In this document: positions 8,223 through 16,055 of the stretch, in pieces
Position numbering within the stretch: the first letter of the stretch is position 1
How the letters are laid out: each line of letters opens with the position of its first letter
NCBI RefSeq assembly: GCF_019749295.1
Contig: NZ_JACWFG010000021.1
Location: 1 to 43,423, forward strand
Reading direction: 5' to 3'
Length of the DNA: 43,423 nucleotides
DNA from: Neobacillus niacini
GTDB taxonomy: Bacteria > Bacillota > Bacilli > Bacillales > Cytobacillaceae
Notes under the pieces: model-generated
The model's database searches: none
Seen by the model: the letters and a program-made list of their open reading frames with translations, nothing else
What the model was told of the DNA's origin: nothing
Made by a program: the position numbers and the translations under genes

Positions 8223-9122
8223 TCATGATACCCCAGAATTTAAAAAGTCTGTCACCTCTGTTAGTAATTGTGGCAAATCATCGACTAGAGGGGAATGACC
8301 ACAATCCTTTAACTCTACAAATTTAGCTTTTTCACCTAAATCCGCTACCAATTCTCTAGTCATTTCAGCGGTAATAACAAAGTCACGATCACCTCTTAAA
8401 ACAAGAACAGGTACATTAATTCGATCCACCAGTCCATTTCCCTCGACGAGTCCATTATGATGATGACTGATATTAAAGGTATTGTTTGAATGATGTACCT
8501 CAGCTAAATTCCGCTGTGTTCTCATATCCTGCACATATTCATCGTAAGCTTCTTGTGCAGGCTGATTTTTTGTATAGATAACAGCATTCCAAATCAATTT
8601 CAATAATTCCACATTATTTGCATCGTAAGCCGCTTGAACGGGGATGGTCCGAATTAAGTCCTTTTTAATATCTTCATAGCGTTCAAATCTCCGAGGTTCA
8701 TCATTTTCAGCCAATTTCCCATCAAACGGATAGCCCCTAGTAGACTCTGAGGCTAATAAAATTAGTTTGTTGCAATAGTCAGGGTAATCAGCAGCAAACT
8801 GCATGGCAACAGCCCCGCCTGTAGACCATCCCACAATTGCAAAATCCCTTAGTCCAATTTCATCAACAAATAGCTTTACATCATCGGAGAAGTCCTTGAT
8901 AGACGTAATAAGATTATAGTAAGACGATTTTCCAAAGCCCCGTAAATCCATGGCGTATAGTTTAAACTCCTCTGCCATATGATCTAGAACAAGATCCCAG
9001 TGCTTGGAAGATGTCATATTCCCATGGATTAAAAGAATCTTTTTTTCCCCGCCCTCTCTCTCTCGATAGGCAATCGTTTCCCCATTTGTTAACTGAACCT
9101 CTTTCATTGTCACCTTAACCAA
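8223..9122 (-). CDS. Alpha/beta hydrolase
   Basis: A 299-residue alpha/beta-hydrolase-fold enzyme. The oxyanion region is LLIHGNMTSS, the nucleophile Ser100 is in GWSTGG, an acid lies in GDRDF (Asp245 or Asp247) and the His is in CGHSPL (His276). The TTG at 9122 directly follows the stop of the KAS III-like gene, with AAGGTG about 6 nt upstream. An internal ATG at 9107 has a ribosome site that is too close, so TTG is preferred but not certain. The substrate is unknown; a thioesterase, lactonase or C-C hydrolase would all fit. Confidence 0.88.
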   Translation of the reverse strand: MVKVTMKEVQLTNGETIAYREREGGEKKILLIHGNMTSSKHWDLVLDHMAEEFKLYAMDLRGFGKSSYYNLITSIKDFSDDVKLFVDEIGLRDFAIVGWSTGGAVAMQFAADYPDYCNKLILLASESTRGYPFDGKLAENDEPRRFERYEDIKKDLIRTIPVQAAYDANNVELLKLIWNAVIYTKNQPAQEAYDEYVQDMRTQRNLAEVHHSNNTFNISHHHNGLVEGNGLVDRINVPVLVLRGDRDFVITAEMTRELVADLGEKAKFVELKDCGHSPLVDDLPQLLTEVTDFLNSGVS

Positions 9123-10136
9123 CTAAGTCACCTTCCCCCATTTTATTGTCGCTGCCCCCCAGGCATAGCCAATCCCAGCACTAACGAACACTACTAGGTC
9201 ACCCTCTTTTACTTTCCCTTCTCTAAGTGCCAGCTCAAGAGATAGTATTTGATCAATTTGGCCAATATGGCCGTAGTCCTCTAAGTAGATGGACTGTTGC
9301 TCTGACAAGCCTAATTCTTTTAATACATATTCATGCGCAGACTTTTTCATGTGGAGCAAGGCTAAATAAGAAATATCCTCGTCCTTATAACCACTTTTCC
9401 TCACTGATTCCCTAATTACCTTAATAAAATTGGTCATTGATTTTAGTTCCAAACGCTGTTTCATTCCGTCTGGATCAAGAACATCCAGCATATTTAATCG
9501 CTGTTCAATTGCCTCTTTTGTAATTGGATGTTTGGTACCTCCAGCGACAACCACAACATCCTCTGAAAAAGAGCCGTCAGTAATGATTTCTGTTTCCAAA
9601 AGGATGTTCTCGTTATGCCCCTTTTTCAACAGAATCGCTCCTCCACCAGCACCGAGATTAAACATGAAGCGTGTTCGGGGATTCTCATAGTCTATGAAAT
9701 CCACATTCCGATAGCCTCCCGCAAGTAACACCGTTTGGATCGCCGAATCAGCCATCATCAGACTTTTTGCCACTTTAAGTGCCATAACCGTGGTCCCGCA
9801 TCTTAGGGCAACATCAAAGGCCCAAGCATTAAAGGCTCCAACTGCCTCCTGCAGCTTGATTCCAGCTGTCCAAAGTGGATATTCCTTATGTTCTTCTCCA
9901 ATATATATAACAACATCAATTTCTAATGGGTTAATACCTGCTTTTTCTATCGCTTGTCTGGCAGCAATAATCCCCATTTCACATGTGTGATCATTGGGGC
10001 CGGGAATATGCTTTTTCTTAATCCCCATCTTGTCTTCGACAACATGTATTGGGATACCGGCCTTTTCCGCAATCTCTTTTCCCGTTACATATTCTTGCGG
10101 GAGATAAATACCTGTACCCATAATACCAACCTGCAA
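9123..10136 (-). CDS. KAS III-like ketoacyl synthase / acyltransferase
   Basis: A thiolase-fold protein of the 3-oxoacyl-ACP synthase III (FabH) type. The nucleophilic Cys lies in DVALRCGTT and the active-site His in LALLHMKKSAH. Where FabH has the Asn of GNTS, this protein has YGHIGQID, so the usual Cys-His-Asn triad is altered. It therefore need not be the housekeeping FabH. I place the start at TTG 10136 (reading MQVGIMGTGIYLP), 8 nt after AGGTGG; two GTG codons at 10148 and 10145 overlap that site. It sits inside an ABC-transporter operon, directly before an alpha/beta hydrolase. Confidence 0.82.
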   Translation of the reverse strand: MQVGIMGTGIYLPQEYVTGKEIAEKAGIPIHVVEDKMGIKKKHIPGPNDHTCEMGIIAARQAIEKAGINPLEIDVVIYIGEEHKEYPLWTAGIKLQEAVGAFNAWAFDVALRCGTTVMALKVAKSLMMADSAIQTVLLAGGYRNVDFIDYENPRTRFMFNLGAGGGAILLKKGHNENILLETEIITDGSFSEDVVVVAGGTKHPITKEAIEQRLNMLDVLDPDGMKQRLELKSMTNFIKVIRESVRKSGYKDEDISYLALLHMKKSAHEYVLKELGLSEQQSIYLEDYGHIGQIDQILSLELALREGKVKEGDLVVFVSAGIGYAWGAATIKWGKVT

Positions 10137-10153
10137 ATTCTTCACCACCTAGA

Positions 10154-10333
10154 CTAAGAGTCTTCCACCATAGACTTCATAAAAGCAGTCGCTTCTTCAA
10201 TAGACTCAAAGAGCGTTTCCCGTTCCTCTTGAACATGTGTAACTTTTATTCTCCAATTTTTTTCACCGGTTTCTTTATCCACTGCGGTTAGTTGAAAACG
10301 AACGACGAAGGAAGCTATTTGCAAGTTATCCAT
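10154..10333 (-). CDS. Small conserved-looking protein (59 aa), unknown
   Basis: A 59-codon frame starting at ATG 10333 with a strong GGGGGAGG ribosome site 5 nt upstream, ending 5-18 nt before the KAS III-like gene. The protein starts MDNLQIASFVVRFQL, continues ETGEKNWRIKVTHVQ and ends in an acidic helix (FESIEEATAFMKSMVEDS). The composition is that of a small soluble beta-alpha protein. Tight spacing on both sides (12 nt from livM) shows it belongs to the operon. I do not recognise the family. Confidence 0.8.
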   Translation of the reverse strand: MDNLQIASFVVRFQLTAVDKETGEKNWRIKVTHVQEERETLFESIEEATAFMKSMVEDS

Positions 10334-10345
10334 TCATGCCTCCCC

Positions 10346-11344
10346 CTATCCAGCTAAGTTTTCTTTTTTCTTAACAGGATGCTGTTTTTTTCTTCTCCAA
10401 GTGAAATTCTTTAGCGTTCCGACAATTCCTAGCGGGAAGAAAATGACTACCAAAATATAAATAATGCCAAAGAAAATAATCCAGCGTTCAAAGATCCAAT
10501 GTTCCTTAGCAAGCTCCGTTAAACCATCATGTGCAAATTCAATTAACCCTGCACCAATAATCGCTCCAACTAAGGTTCCGACACCGCCGATTATTGTCAT
10601 CAATAATGCATCTAAGGTAATATCCATTGCAAAAACACTCGTATTCACATATCGAAGCGACATCGCATAAAAGATCCCAGCAATTCCAGCTAACACACCT
10701 GAAACAACACTTGCTGCAATCTTATAATGGAGTACTTGATAACCTAATGACTCTGTCCGTTGTTCATTTTCTCGAATCGCCTGTAGAACTCTTCCTAACG
10801 GAGAATTAGTAAACCGCTTTAGAATCATAAAAGTAGCTATCATAGCAGCCAAACAAATAAGGTAGAAATTAGTCCGGTCAATAAAAACCTCCGGTACCCG
10901 AAAGGTAAAGCCATCATTCCCAAACGTTAACGTCCGCCATTTTTCGGCTAATACTAAAAATAATCCTGCCAATGCCATTGTTAACATGGCATAAAAATGA
11001 CTTTTCAACCGAAGAGTAAGTAAACCGACAATAAAACTTACAATGGCGGTAATAAGAATGGTCGCACCTACGGCATAAATAAAATGAAGCATAGTTGGCT
11101 CAAAACGCTTCATGAATATCCCAATGGAGTAGGCACCGATGCCAAAAAACATCGCATGACCAAAGGAGACAATTCCAGTAAAACCGAGTAAAAGGTCATA
11201 GCTCATCGCCAGGATAGCAAATACAAAAATTTGAGTTAACAGGATTAACATATTTCTAGATTCATAGACAAAAGGCAGGAGAATCAAAAAAGCAGCAATT
11301 AAAATATAAATAGTGTTTAACCGATTATTTACAATCCACTTCAT
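10346..11344 (-). CDS. livM: Branched-chain-type ABC transporter permease LivM
   Basis: An inner-membrane permease of the HAAT (LivM) family with about ten hydrophobic segments, including LLLGFTGIVSFGHAMFFGIGAYS and TIIGGVGTLVGAIIGAG. It pairs with LivH. I chose ATG 11344, 8 nt after GGAAGGGG; a GTG at 11353 overlaps the livH stop. The transported compound need not be an amino acid, since the same family moves urea, amides and aromatic acids. Confidence 0.9.
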   Translation of the reverse strand: MKWIVNNRLNTIYILIAAFLILLPFVYESRNMLILLTQIFVFAILAMSYDLLLGFTGIVSFGHAMFFGIGAYSIGIFMKRFEPTMLHFIYAVGATILITAIVSFIVGLLTLRLKSHFYAMLTMALAGLFLVLAEKWRTLTFGNDGFTFRVPEVFIDRTNFYLICLAAMIATFMILKRFTNSPLGRVLQAIRENEQRTESLGYQVLHYKIAASVVSGVLAGIAGIFYAMSLRYVNTSVFAMDITLDALLMTIIGGVGTLVGAIIGAGLIEFAHDGLTELAKEHWIFERWIIFFGIIYILVVIFFPLGIVGTLKNFTWRRKKQHPVKKKENLAG

Positions 11345-11349
11345 GCTTT

Positions 11350-12210
11350 TCACCCCTTCCCGCCAAATAGTCCTTGTGGCTTAACAATTAATACAACGGC
11401 CATTAAAAGCATATTTACTGCTAAGGATAATTCCGGTACATAATAAGCCATAAACGAACCAGATAATCCAACTAATATCGCAGCCATGACCGATCCAGTG
11501 AAATTTCCCATACCGCCAATTACAACCACAATAAACGCTAATATGGCAAATTCCATACCCATTCCAGCGTGAATGACTCCGGAGTAAGGTCCGAATAGTA
11601 CTCCTCCTAGTGCGGCCATTCCGGAACCAATCATAAAGACAAACATAAATACCTTCTTTATATTAATTCCCAGCGCCTGAACCATTTCCTTATTCATAAC
11701 GCCAGCCCGAACAACCAGACCAATTTTGGTGTTTTTGAGTAAATATTGAACACCTGCAAAAACAAGGAAGCCAACGAAAATGATAAATACTCGATATTTA
11801 ATAATAATCATACCTCCAATTTCCCAGCTTCCTTGTAAGTAATCAGGAGGGTTAGCTGATAATTGGTTGGGTCCCCAAATGACTTTTAACATCTCAGATA
11901 AGACCAGCATTAAACCAAGAGTAATTAAAATCTGCTGGACGTGGTTGCCGTATACGGGTTTGATAATCCACTTCTCCGTAATTATTCCTAATAGAAAACC
12001 AGTAAGTATTGCCCCAAGAATACCGATAATGAAACTACCGGTAGTGGAATAAATCCATATACCGCTGTATGCACCCCAGGCAAACAAACCGCCATGAGCA
12101 AAGTTAAGGACATCCATCAACCCGAAAATTAACGTTAATCCTGCTGCTAATAAGAAGATCAGCATGCCTGTTGCCAATCCATTTAATGTTAAATTGAACA
12201 AGAGCTCCAT
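11350..12210 (-). CDS. livH: Branched-chain-type ABC transporter permease LivH
   Basis: This 286-residue LivH-family permease has the signatures GLTLIFGLMDVLNFAHGGLFAWGAY and IVVVIGGMGNFTGS. AAGGAGG precedes the ATG. It abuts livM and probably forms the membrane heterodimer with it. Confidence 0.9.
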   Translation of the reverse strand: MELLFNLTLNGLATGMLIFLLAAGLTLIFGLMDVLNFAHGGLFAWGAYSGIWIYSTTGSFIIGILGAILTGFLLGIITEKWIIKPVYGNHVQQILITLGLMLVLSEMLKVIWGPNQLSANPPDYLQGSWEIGGMIIIKYRVFIIFVGFLVFAGVQYLLKNTKIGLVVRAGVMNKEMVQALGINIKKVFMFVFMIGSGMAALGGVLFGPYSGVIHAGMGMEFAILAFIVVVIGGMGNFTGSVMAAILVGLSGSFMAYYVPELSLAVNMLLMAVVLIVKPQGLFGGKG

Positions 12211-12228
12211 TCAAACTTTCCTCCTTTC

Positions 12229-12936
12229 CTACGCAATCCCCAAATACTTCCGCTTCATTTCCTCATCTTCTTTTAGCTGTTTCATTGTCCCATTGCTTAC
12301 TGTTCTCCCATCGTCAATAATGTAAAAACAATCTCCGATTGTGCTAGCCATCATAAAGTTTTGCTCTACCAAAACGATGGTGGTTTGTTCCTTCATTTGC
12401 AGAATGGATTCCATCACCTTCTCCACAACGATAGGTGCCAAACCCTTACTTGGTTCATCGATTAATAGCAATTCATTTTCATTTACATACGCTCGGGCAA
12501 TGGATAGCATTTGTTTTTGCCCGCCGCTTAATAACCCCCCTGGCTTTTTCCAAAACTTTTTTAAATCAGGAAATAAATTTAAGATATAATCCAGGCGCTT
12601 GTGTGTTTCTTCATTATCCTTCTGCATCGCTACTTTCATATTTTCTTCTACCGTTAATCCAGCAAATATACCTTGGTCTTCCGGAACATACCCTATTCCC
12701 CTTTGAGCAATGGTGTATGTCGGCAGATTCTGAATTTCTTGGTCTCTAAAGACAACGCTGCCTTTTGAGGCAGGATTTAATGCCATGATTGTTCGTAAGG
12801 TGGTTGTTTTCCCAGCACCGTTTCTGCCGAGCAGTACTGTAACCTCACCCTTTTTCACTTCAAGCGAAACTCCTTGTAAAATATGATACTGACCGATAAA
12901 TGTCTCGATATTATTAAGCTTCAGCAGCACGCTCAC
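12229..12936 (-). CDS. livF: ABC transporter ATP-binding protein LivF
   Basis: This 235-residue ATPase has Walker A GRNGAGKTT, the signature LSGGQKQM, and Walker B LLLIDEPS. YVPEDQGIFAGLTVEENM is typical of LivF. The start is GTG 12936, overlapping the livG stop (GTGA), with GGAGGG upstream. It is one of two ATPases powering the LivHM permease. Confidence 0.92.
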   Translation of the reverse strand: MSVLLKLNNIETFIGQYHILQGVSLEVKKGEVTVLLGRNGAGKTTTLRTIMALNPASKGSVVFRDQEIQNLPTYTIAQRGIGYVPEDQGIFAGLTVEENMKVAMQKDNEETHKRLDYILNLFPDLKKFWKKPGGLLSGGQKQMLSIARAYVNENELLLIDEPSKGLAPIVVEKVMESILQMKEQTTIVLVEQNFMMASTIGDCFYIIDDGRTVSNGTMKQLKEDEEMKRKYLGIA

Positions 12937-13688
12937 AAGCTGATCCCTCCTAAATAAGCAGATTGGACACTTTCATTTTTCATAATTTCTTCAGGTGTCC
13001 CGTCCGCTAACAATCTGCCATTAAATAGCACCATGACAGAATCTGATAAGTCTAGTATCATATCCATCTTGTGCTCAATTAAAATAATCGTCCGATTTCC
13101 TTGTTCCTTAATTCTTTTAATGACTTCTAGTATGGCCGGAACATCTTCTAAAGACATACCCGCAGTCGGTTCATCTAATAATAAAACCTCGGTTTCAAGC
13201 GCAAGAAGCATAGCCATCTCGAGCTTTCTCTTTTCTCCATGTGCCAAATTGCTGGCTAATGAGTCCACTTTATCGTCTAAAAGTACAAGCTTTAGCCATT
13301 CCAGGGCCTTTGATTCAAATTCTCGATATTTCTTATAATGAAATAACATCTGGTAGCGGACTCCAGCTTTTGACTGTACTGCCAGCCTTACATTTTCAAG
13401 GACGGTTAGGTTAGGAAAAACATTGGTGATTTGAAAGGAACGTCCTATTCCTTCTCTTGTACGCTTTGTTGAAGAAAGTTTTGTGATATCTTTTCCCCGA
13501 AAATAAATTTTTCCATTTGTAGGGTTTAATTGACCGCTTAAGAGATTAAAGAATGTTGTTTTTCCTGCACCATTGGGACCAATGATTGATTTAAAGTGCT
13601 TTTCAGGAACTGAGATGCTGACTGAATCAACAGCCGTTTGTCCTCCAAAGGTTATCGATAATTGATTTGTTTCAATCAAGGTTGTCAC
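12933..13688 (-). CDS. livG: ABC transporter ATP-binding protein LivG
   Basis: This 251-residue ATPase has Walker A GPNGAGKTT, the LivG-type signature region LAHGEKRKLEMA and Walker B VLLLDEPTAG. The GTG start follows GGTGGTGA. It partners LivF. About 280 nt of non-coding sequence, including a palindromic repeat, separates it from the substrate-binding protein gene upstream. Confidence 0.92.
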   Translation of the reverse strand: MTTLIETNQLSITFGGQTAVDSVSISVPEKHFKSIIGPNGAGKTTFFNLLSGQLNPTNGKIYFRGKDITKLSSTKRTREGIGRSFQITNVFPNLTVLENVRLAVQSKAGVRYQMLFHYKKYREFESKALEWLKLVLLDDKVDSLASNLAHGEKRKLEMAMLLALETEVLLLDEPTAGMSLEDVPAILEVIKRIKEQGNRTIILIEHKMDMILDLSDSVMVLFNGRLLADGTPEEIMKNESVQSAYLGGISL

Positions 13689-13780
13689 GCTATCACCACC
13701 AATTTTTAGATAGAAATAAGGAAGAGGGTGACCGCAAACAACAGGTCATACCCTCATATAATTTGAATTTGTAAACATTG

Positions 13781-13916
13781 TCTGTTGATTTCCACTCCAG
13801 GCACTTCGCTTTCCGCGGGCGGTCCGGTGAGCCTCCTCGGCGCTAAAGCGCCTGTGGGGTCTCACCAGACCCGTCCTCCCGCAGGAGTCTTCGTGCCTTA
13901 CGCTCCAATCAACAGA
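13781..13916. repeat. Interspersed palindromic repeat, 136 bp
   Basis: Bounded by the inverted repeat TCTGTTGATT (13781-13790) and AATCAACAGA (13907-13916). The interior is GC-rich and itself palindromic (CTTTCCGCGGGCGG, GGCGCTAAAGCGCC, CTCCCGCAGGAG). It matches a type of dispersed non-coding element I recall from many Bacillus genomes. It lies inside the transporter operon, between the binding-protein gene and livG, and may form an RNA structure that sets relative expression. Confidence 0.75.
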
Positions 13917-13968
13917 GTGCCAATATCTAAAGTCAGCTTTAACACTGCTTATTTTCTAAAAAACACCT

Positions 13969-15201
13969 TTAATTACGTACTGGAGGTGCGGTTTCTTCTG
14001 GTGTTAATTCTCGAATTAACACAGGAACTGGGTATGGGACGCCTTCTTTCTTTTCTAGTTTGATGGCGTATAGTGCTTGAAGGGCTTGGTGATCTTCTTT
14101 CCGATAGGTCATTTTTCCTTTTGGTGTTTCAAAGCTCATGCCTTCCATTGTTTCAATTAATTTATCGGCATCGGCGTCGCCTTCGGTTTTCTTTAGTGCT
14201 TCTACAATTGAAATTGCCGCACTCATACCACCTGGTGTGAACAAATCAGGGACTTCTCCGTTGAATCGCTTCTTATGTTCAGAAACCAGCCAATCATTAA
14301 TTTCATTACTTGGCAGATCATGATAGTAAACCGTGAAGCCTTCCATGCCTACGAGCGGTTCCATAGTAGCCAACGCTGCGATATCTGGAACACCGGTTGA
14401 AATCTTGATTCCCTTATCTGATACCTTCATATCAGAAATCTGCTTCCAAGGAGAGTTTGCACCCGCCCATACCACAAATAAATAATCAGGTTTTGCGTCG
14501 ATAATTTTTTGGATATTGGATGTAAAGTCAGTTGCTGCTGGGTCTGCATACTCTTCTAATACAATATCTCCACCGAGCTTTTCAGCCGCTTCTTTAAAGG
14601 CAGCGACTCCGTCACGACCGAAGGAATAATCTGGAGCGAGGGTAGCAATTTTCACACCATCACCAGCAATAGCAGCGGCACCTGCAACGGCATCCTGTGA
14701 TGAATTTCGTGCTGATCGGAATATATACTTATTAAACTCAGAACCTGTAATACTATCAGCAGCTGCTGGTTCAACAATCATAATCTTTTGGTATTCTTCA
14801 GCAAGCGGCAATACCGCTAAAGTATCAGCTGAGCTGGAAGATCCCACTAAAAAATCAACTTTATCTTCTTCTAAAAGCTTAGTAGCCTTTTGAACGGCAA
14901 CTTCCGGCTTCGTTTCTGTATCTTCGACTACAAACTCAATTTTTCTTCCCGCAACCTCCATCGTTCCTTCTGTTGCATATTCTAAGCCTAGTTCAAATCC
15001 CCTTAACGTTTGTTTACCATAAGATTCTAAGGCACCCGTTGTTGAGGCGAGAACACCTATTACAATTGGCTCCTTATTGTCAGCCTTATCTCCATTCCCC
15101 TTTGTATCTCCCTCAGTCTTATCCGAGCTGCAGGCTGTTGCAAAAATCATCATAAGAATAAGAAATCCCATTAAGAAAACTCTTCCTCTAAATACTTTCA
15201 C
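13969..15201 (-). CDS. ABC transporter substrate-binding lipoprotein
   Basis: A 410-residue periplasmic-binding-type protein (LivJ-like). It begins with a lipoprotein signal peptide, MKVFRGRVFLMG through IFATAC, with lipidation expected at Cys24. PIVIGVLASTTGALESYGKQTLRGFELG is the usual entry to the Peripla_BP_6 fold. The GTG start follows AAGGGGG. The ligand is unknown; given the downstream KAS III-like enzyme and hydrolase it may be a carboxylic acid rather than an amino acid. It is the first gene of the operon. Confidence 0.92.
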   Translation of the reverse strand: MKVFRGRVFLMGFLILMMIFATACSSDKTEGDTKGNGDKADNKEPIVIGVLASTTGALESYGKQTLRGFELGLEYATEGTMEVAGRKIEFVVEDTETKPEVAVQKATKLLEEDKVDFLVGSSSSADTLAVLPLAEEYQKIMIVEPAAADSITGSEFNKYIFRSARNSSQDAVAGAAAIAGDGVKIATLAPDYSFGRDGVAAFKEAAEKLGGDIVLEEYADPAATDFTSNIQKIIDAKPDYLFVVWAGANSPWKQISDMKVSDKGIKISTGVPDIAALATMEPLVGMEGFTVYYHDLPSNEINDWLVSEHKKRFNGEVPDLFTPGGMSAAISIVEALKKTEGDADADKLIETMEGMSFETPKGKMTYRKEDHQALQALYAIKLEKKEGVPYPVPVLIRELTPEETAPPVRN

Positions 15202-15323
15202 TTCATTTCCCCCTTAATATTTGTAAAAATCCATTGCAATGCCTTTGCGTTAATAATAGATAACGAGAGTTACATACAAGTTACAAGACGAAAAGCATAC
15301 CCGCATTGACGCAATGTTAGGTC

Positions 15324-15354
15324 AAAAAAAAAAAATACAGCCCAATTGAGCTGT
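15324..15354 (-). terminator. Terminator after exonuclease gene
   Basis: On the minus strand TACAGCTC-AATT-GGGCTGTA is followed by a run of more than ten T. It separates the symporter/exonuclease unit from the transporter operon. Confidence 0.88.
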
Positions 15355-15377
15355 ACACACATGACCAGATGATTTAT

Positions 15378-16040
15378 TTATAGTAAAGATCTCATCTGGC
15401 TGTCTGTTGCTTTTATTAGTTCTCCCCATGTGCTGTATCCGCGATTTTTAAATTGCCATAGCAGCTCAGTAAATAAAAAAGCGGTTGTTAATGCATCACC
15501 CAATCCGCTGTGCCGGTCATAGATTCTTGTTCCAAAAGCCATTGCATATCGTTCTAAATCCCTCATATCATGGGACGGTGCAATATATCCAATAAGATCA
15601 AGCGTATCTATTGTCATAATTTTTTTCAGAGCAAGCTTTTCTCTATTAAATTCACTTTTCAATGCAAGTACATCAAAACTGACGTAATGACCTACTAAAC
15701 ATACAGCTTCTCTCGATTGTACAAAATCAAAAAAACTCATCATTGCCTCTAAAGCTTGTGGTGCAGCTTCTACCTGCTCATTGGAAATAGAAGTAAGCTC
15801 TATCGTTTCCTGAGGAATTTCCCGATTAGGATTAACATAAGTCTGAAAAGTATCAAACTCAAGGACTTCTAGTCCTTTTATCGGCACAGCACCTATTTCA
15901 ATGATTCGGTCAATTGTCGCCACTTGAAATCCTGTTGTTTCTGTATCGAAAACAACAAAATCAAGATTTTCTATGGGAGTGGATAAAGGAATTGTTTCAT
16001 AGGTAAGGCCACAAGATACATTTTTTCTGCGAAGAAACAT
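15378..16040 (-). CDS. DnaQ-like 3'-5' exonuclease
   Basis: A DEDDh exonuclease of about 220 residues. ExoI is FDTETTG, ExoII is GHYVSFD and ExoIII is the HSGLGDA region. It probably degrades or proofreads single-stranded nucleic acid. ATG 16040 is preferred because GGGA lies about 10 nt upstream; a GTG at 16046 is too close to that site. It follows the CBS/DUF294 gene closely. This pairing with an acetate-type symporter and a DUF294 protein recurs in bacteria, but its meaning is not known to me. Confidence 0.87.
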   Translation of the reverse strand: MFLRRKNVSCGLTYETIPLSTPIENLDFVVFDTETTGFQVATIDRIIEIGAVPIKGLEVLEFDTFQTYVNPNREIPQETIELTSISNEQVEAAPQALEAMMSFFDFVQSREAVCLVGHYVSFDVLALKSEFNREKLALKKIMTIDTLDLIGYIAPSHDMRDLERYAMAFGTRIYDRHSGLGDALTTAFLFTELLWQFKNRGYSTWGELIKATDSQMRSLL

Positions 16041-16055
16041 TTCCACACTTCCCTT

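Noticed and set aside
13785..14063. 92-codon frame over the palindromic repeat
   Set aside because: It is made of the non-coding repeat and antisense of the binding-protein gene, without a ribosome site.
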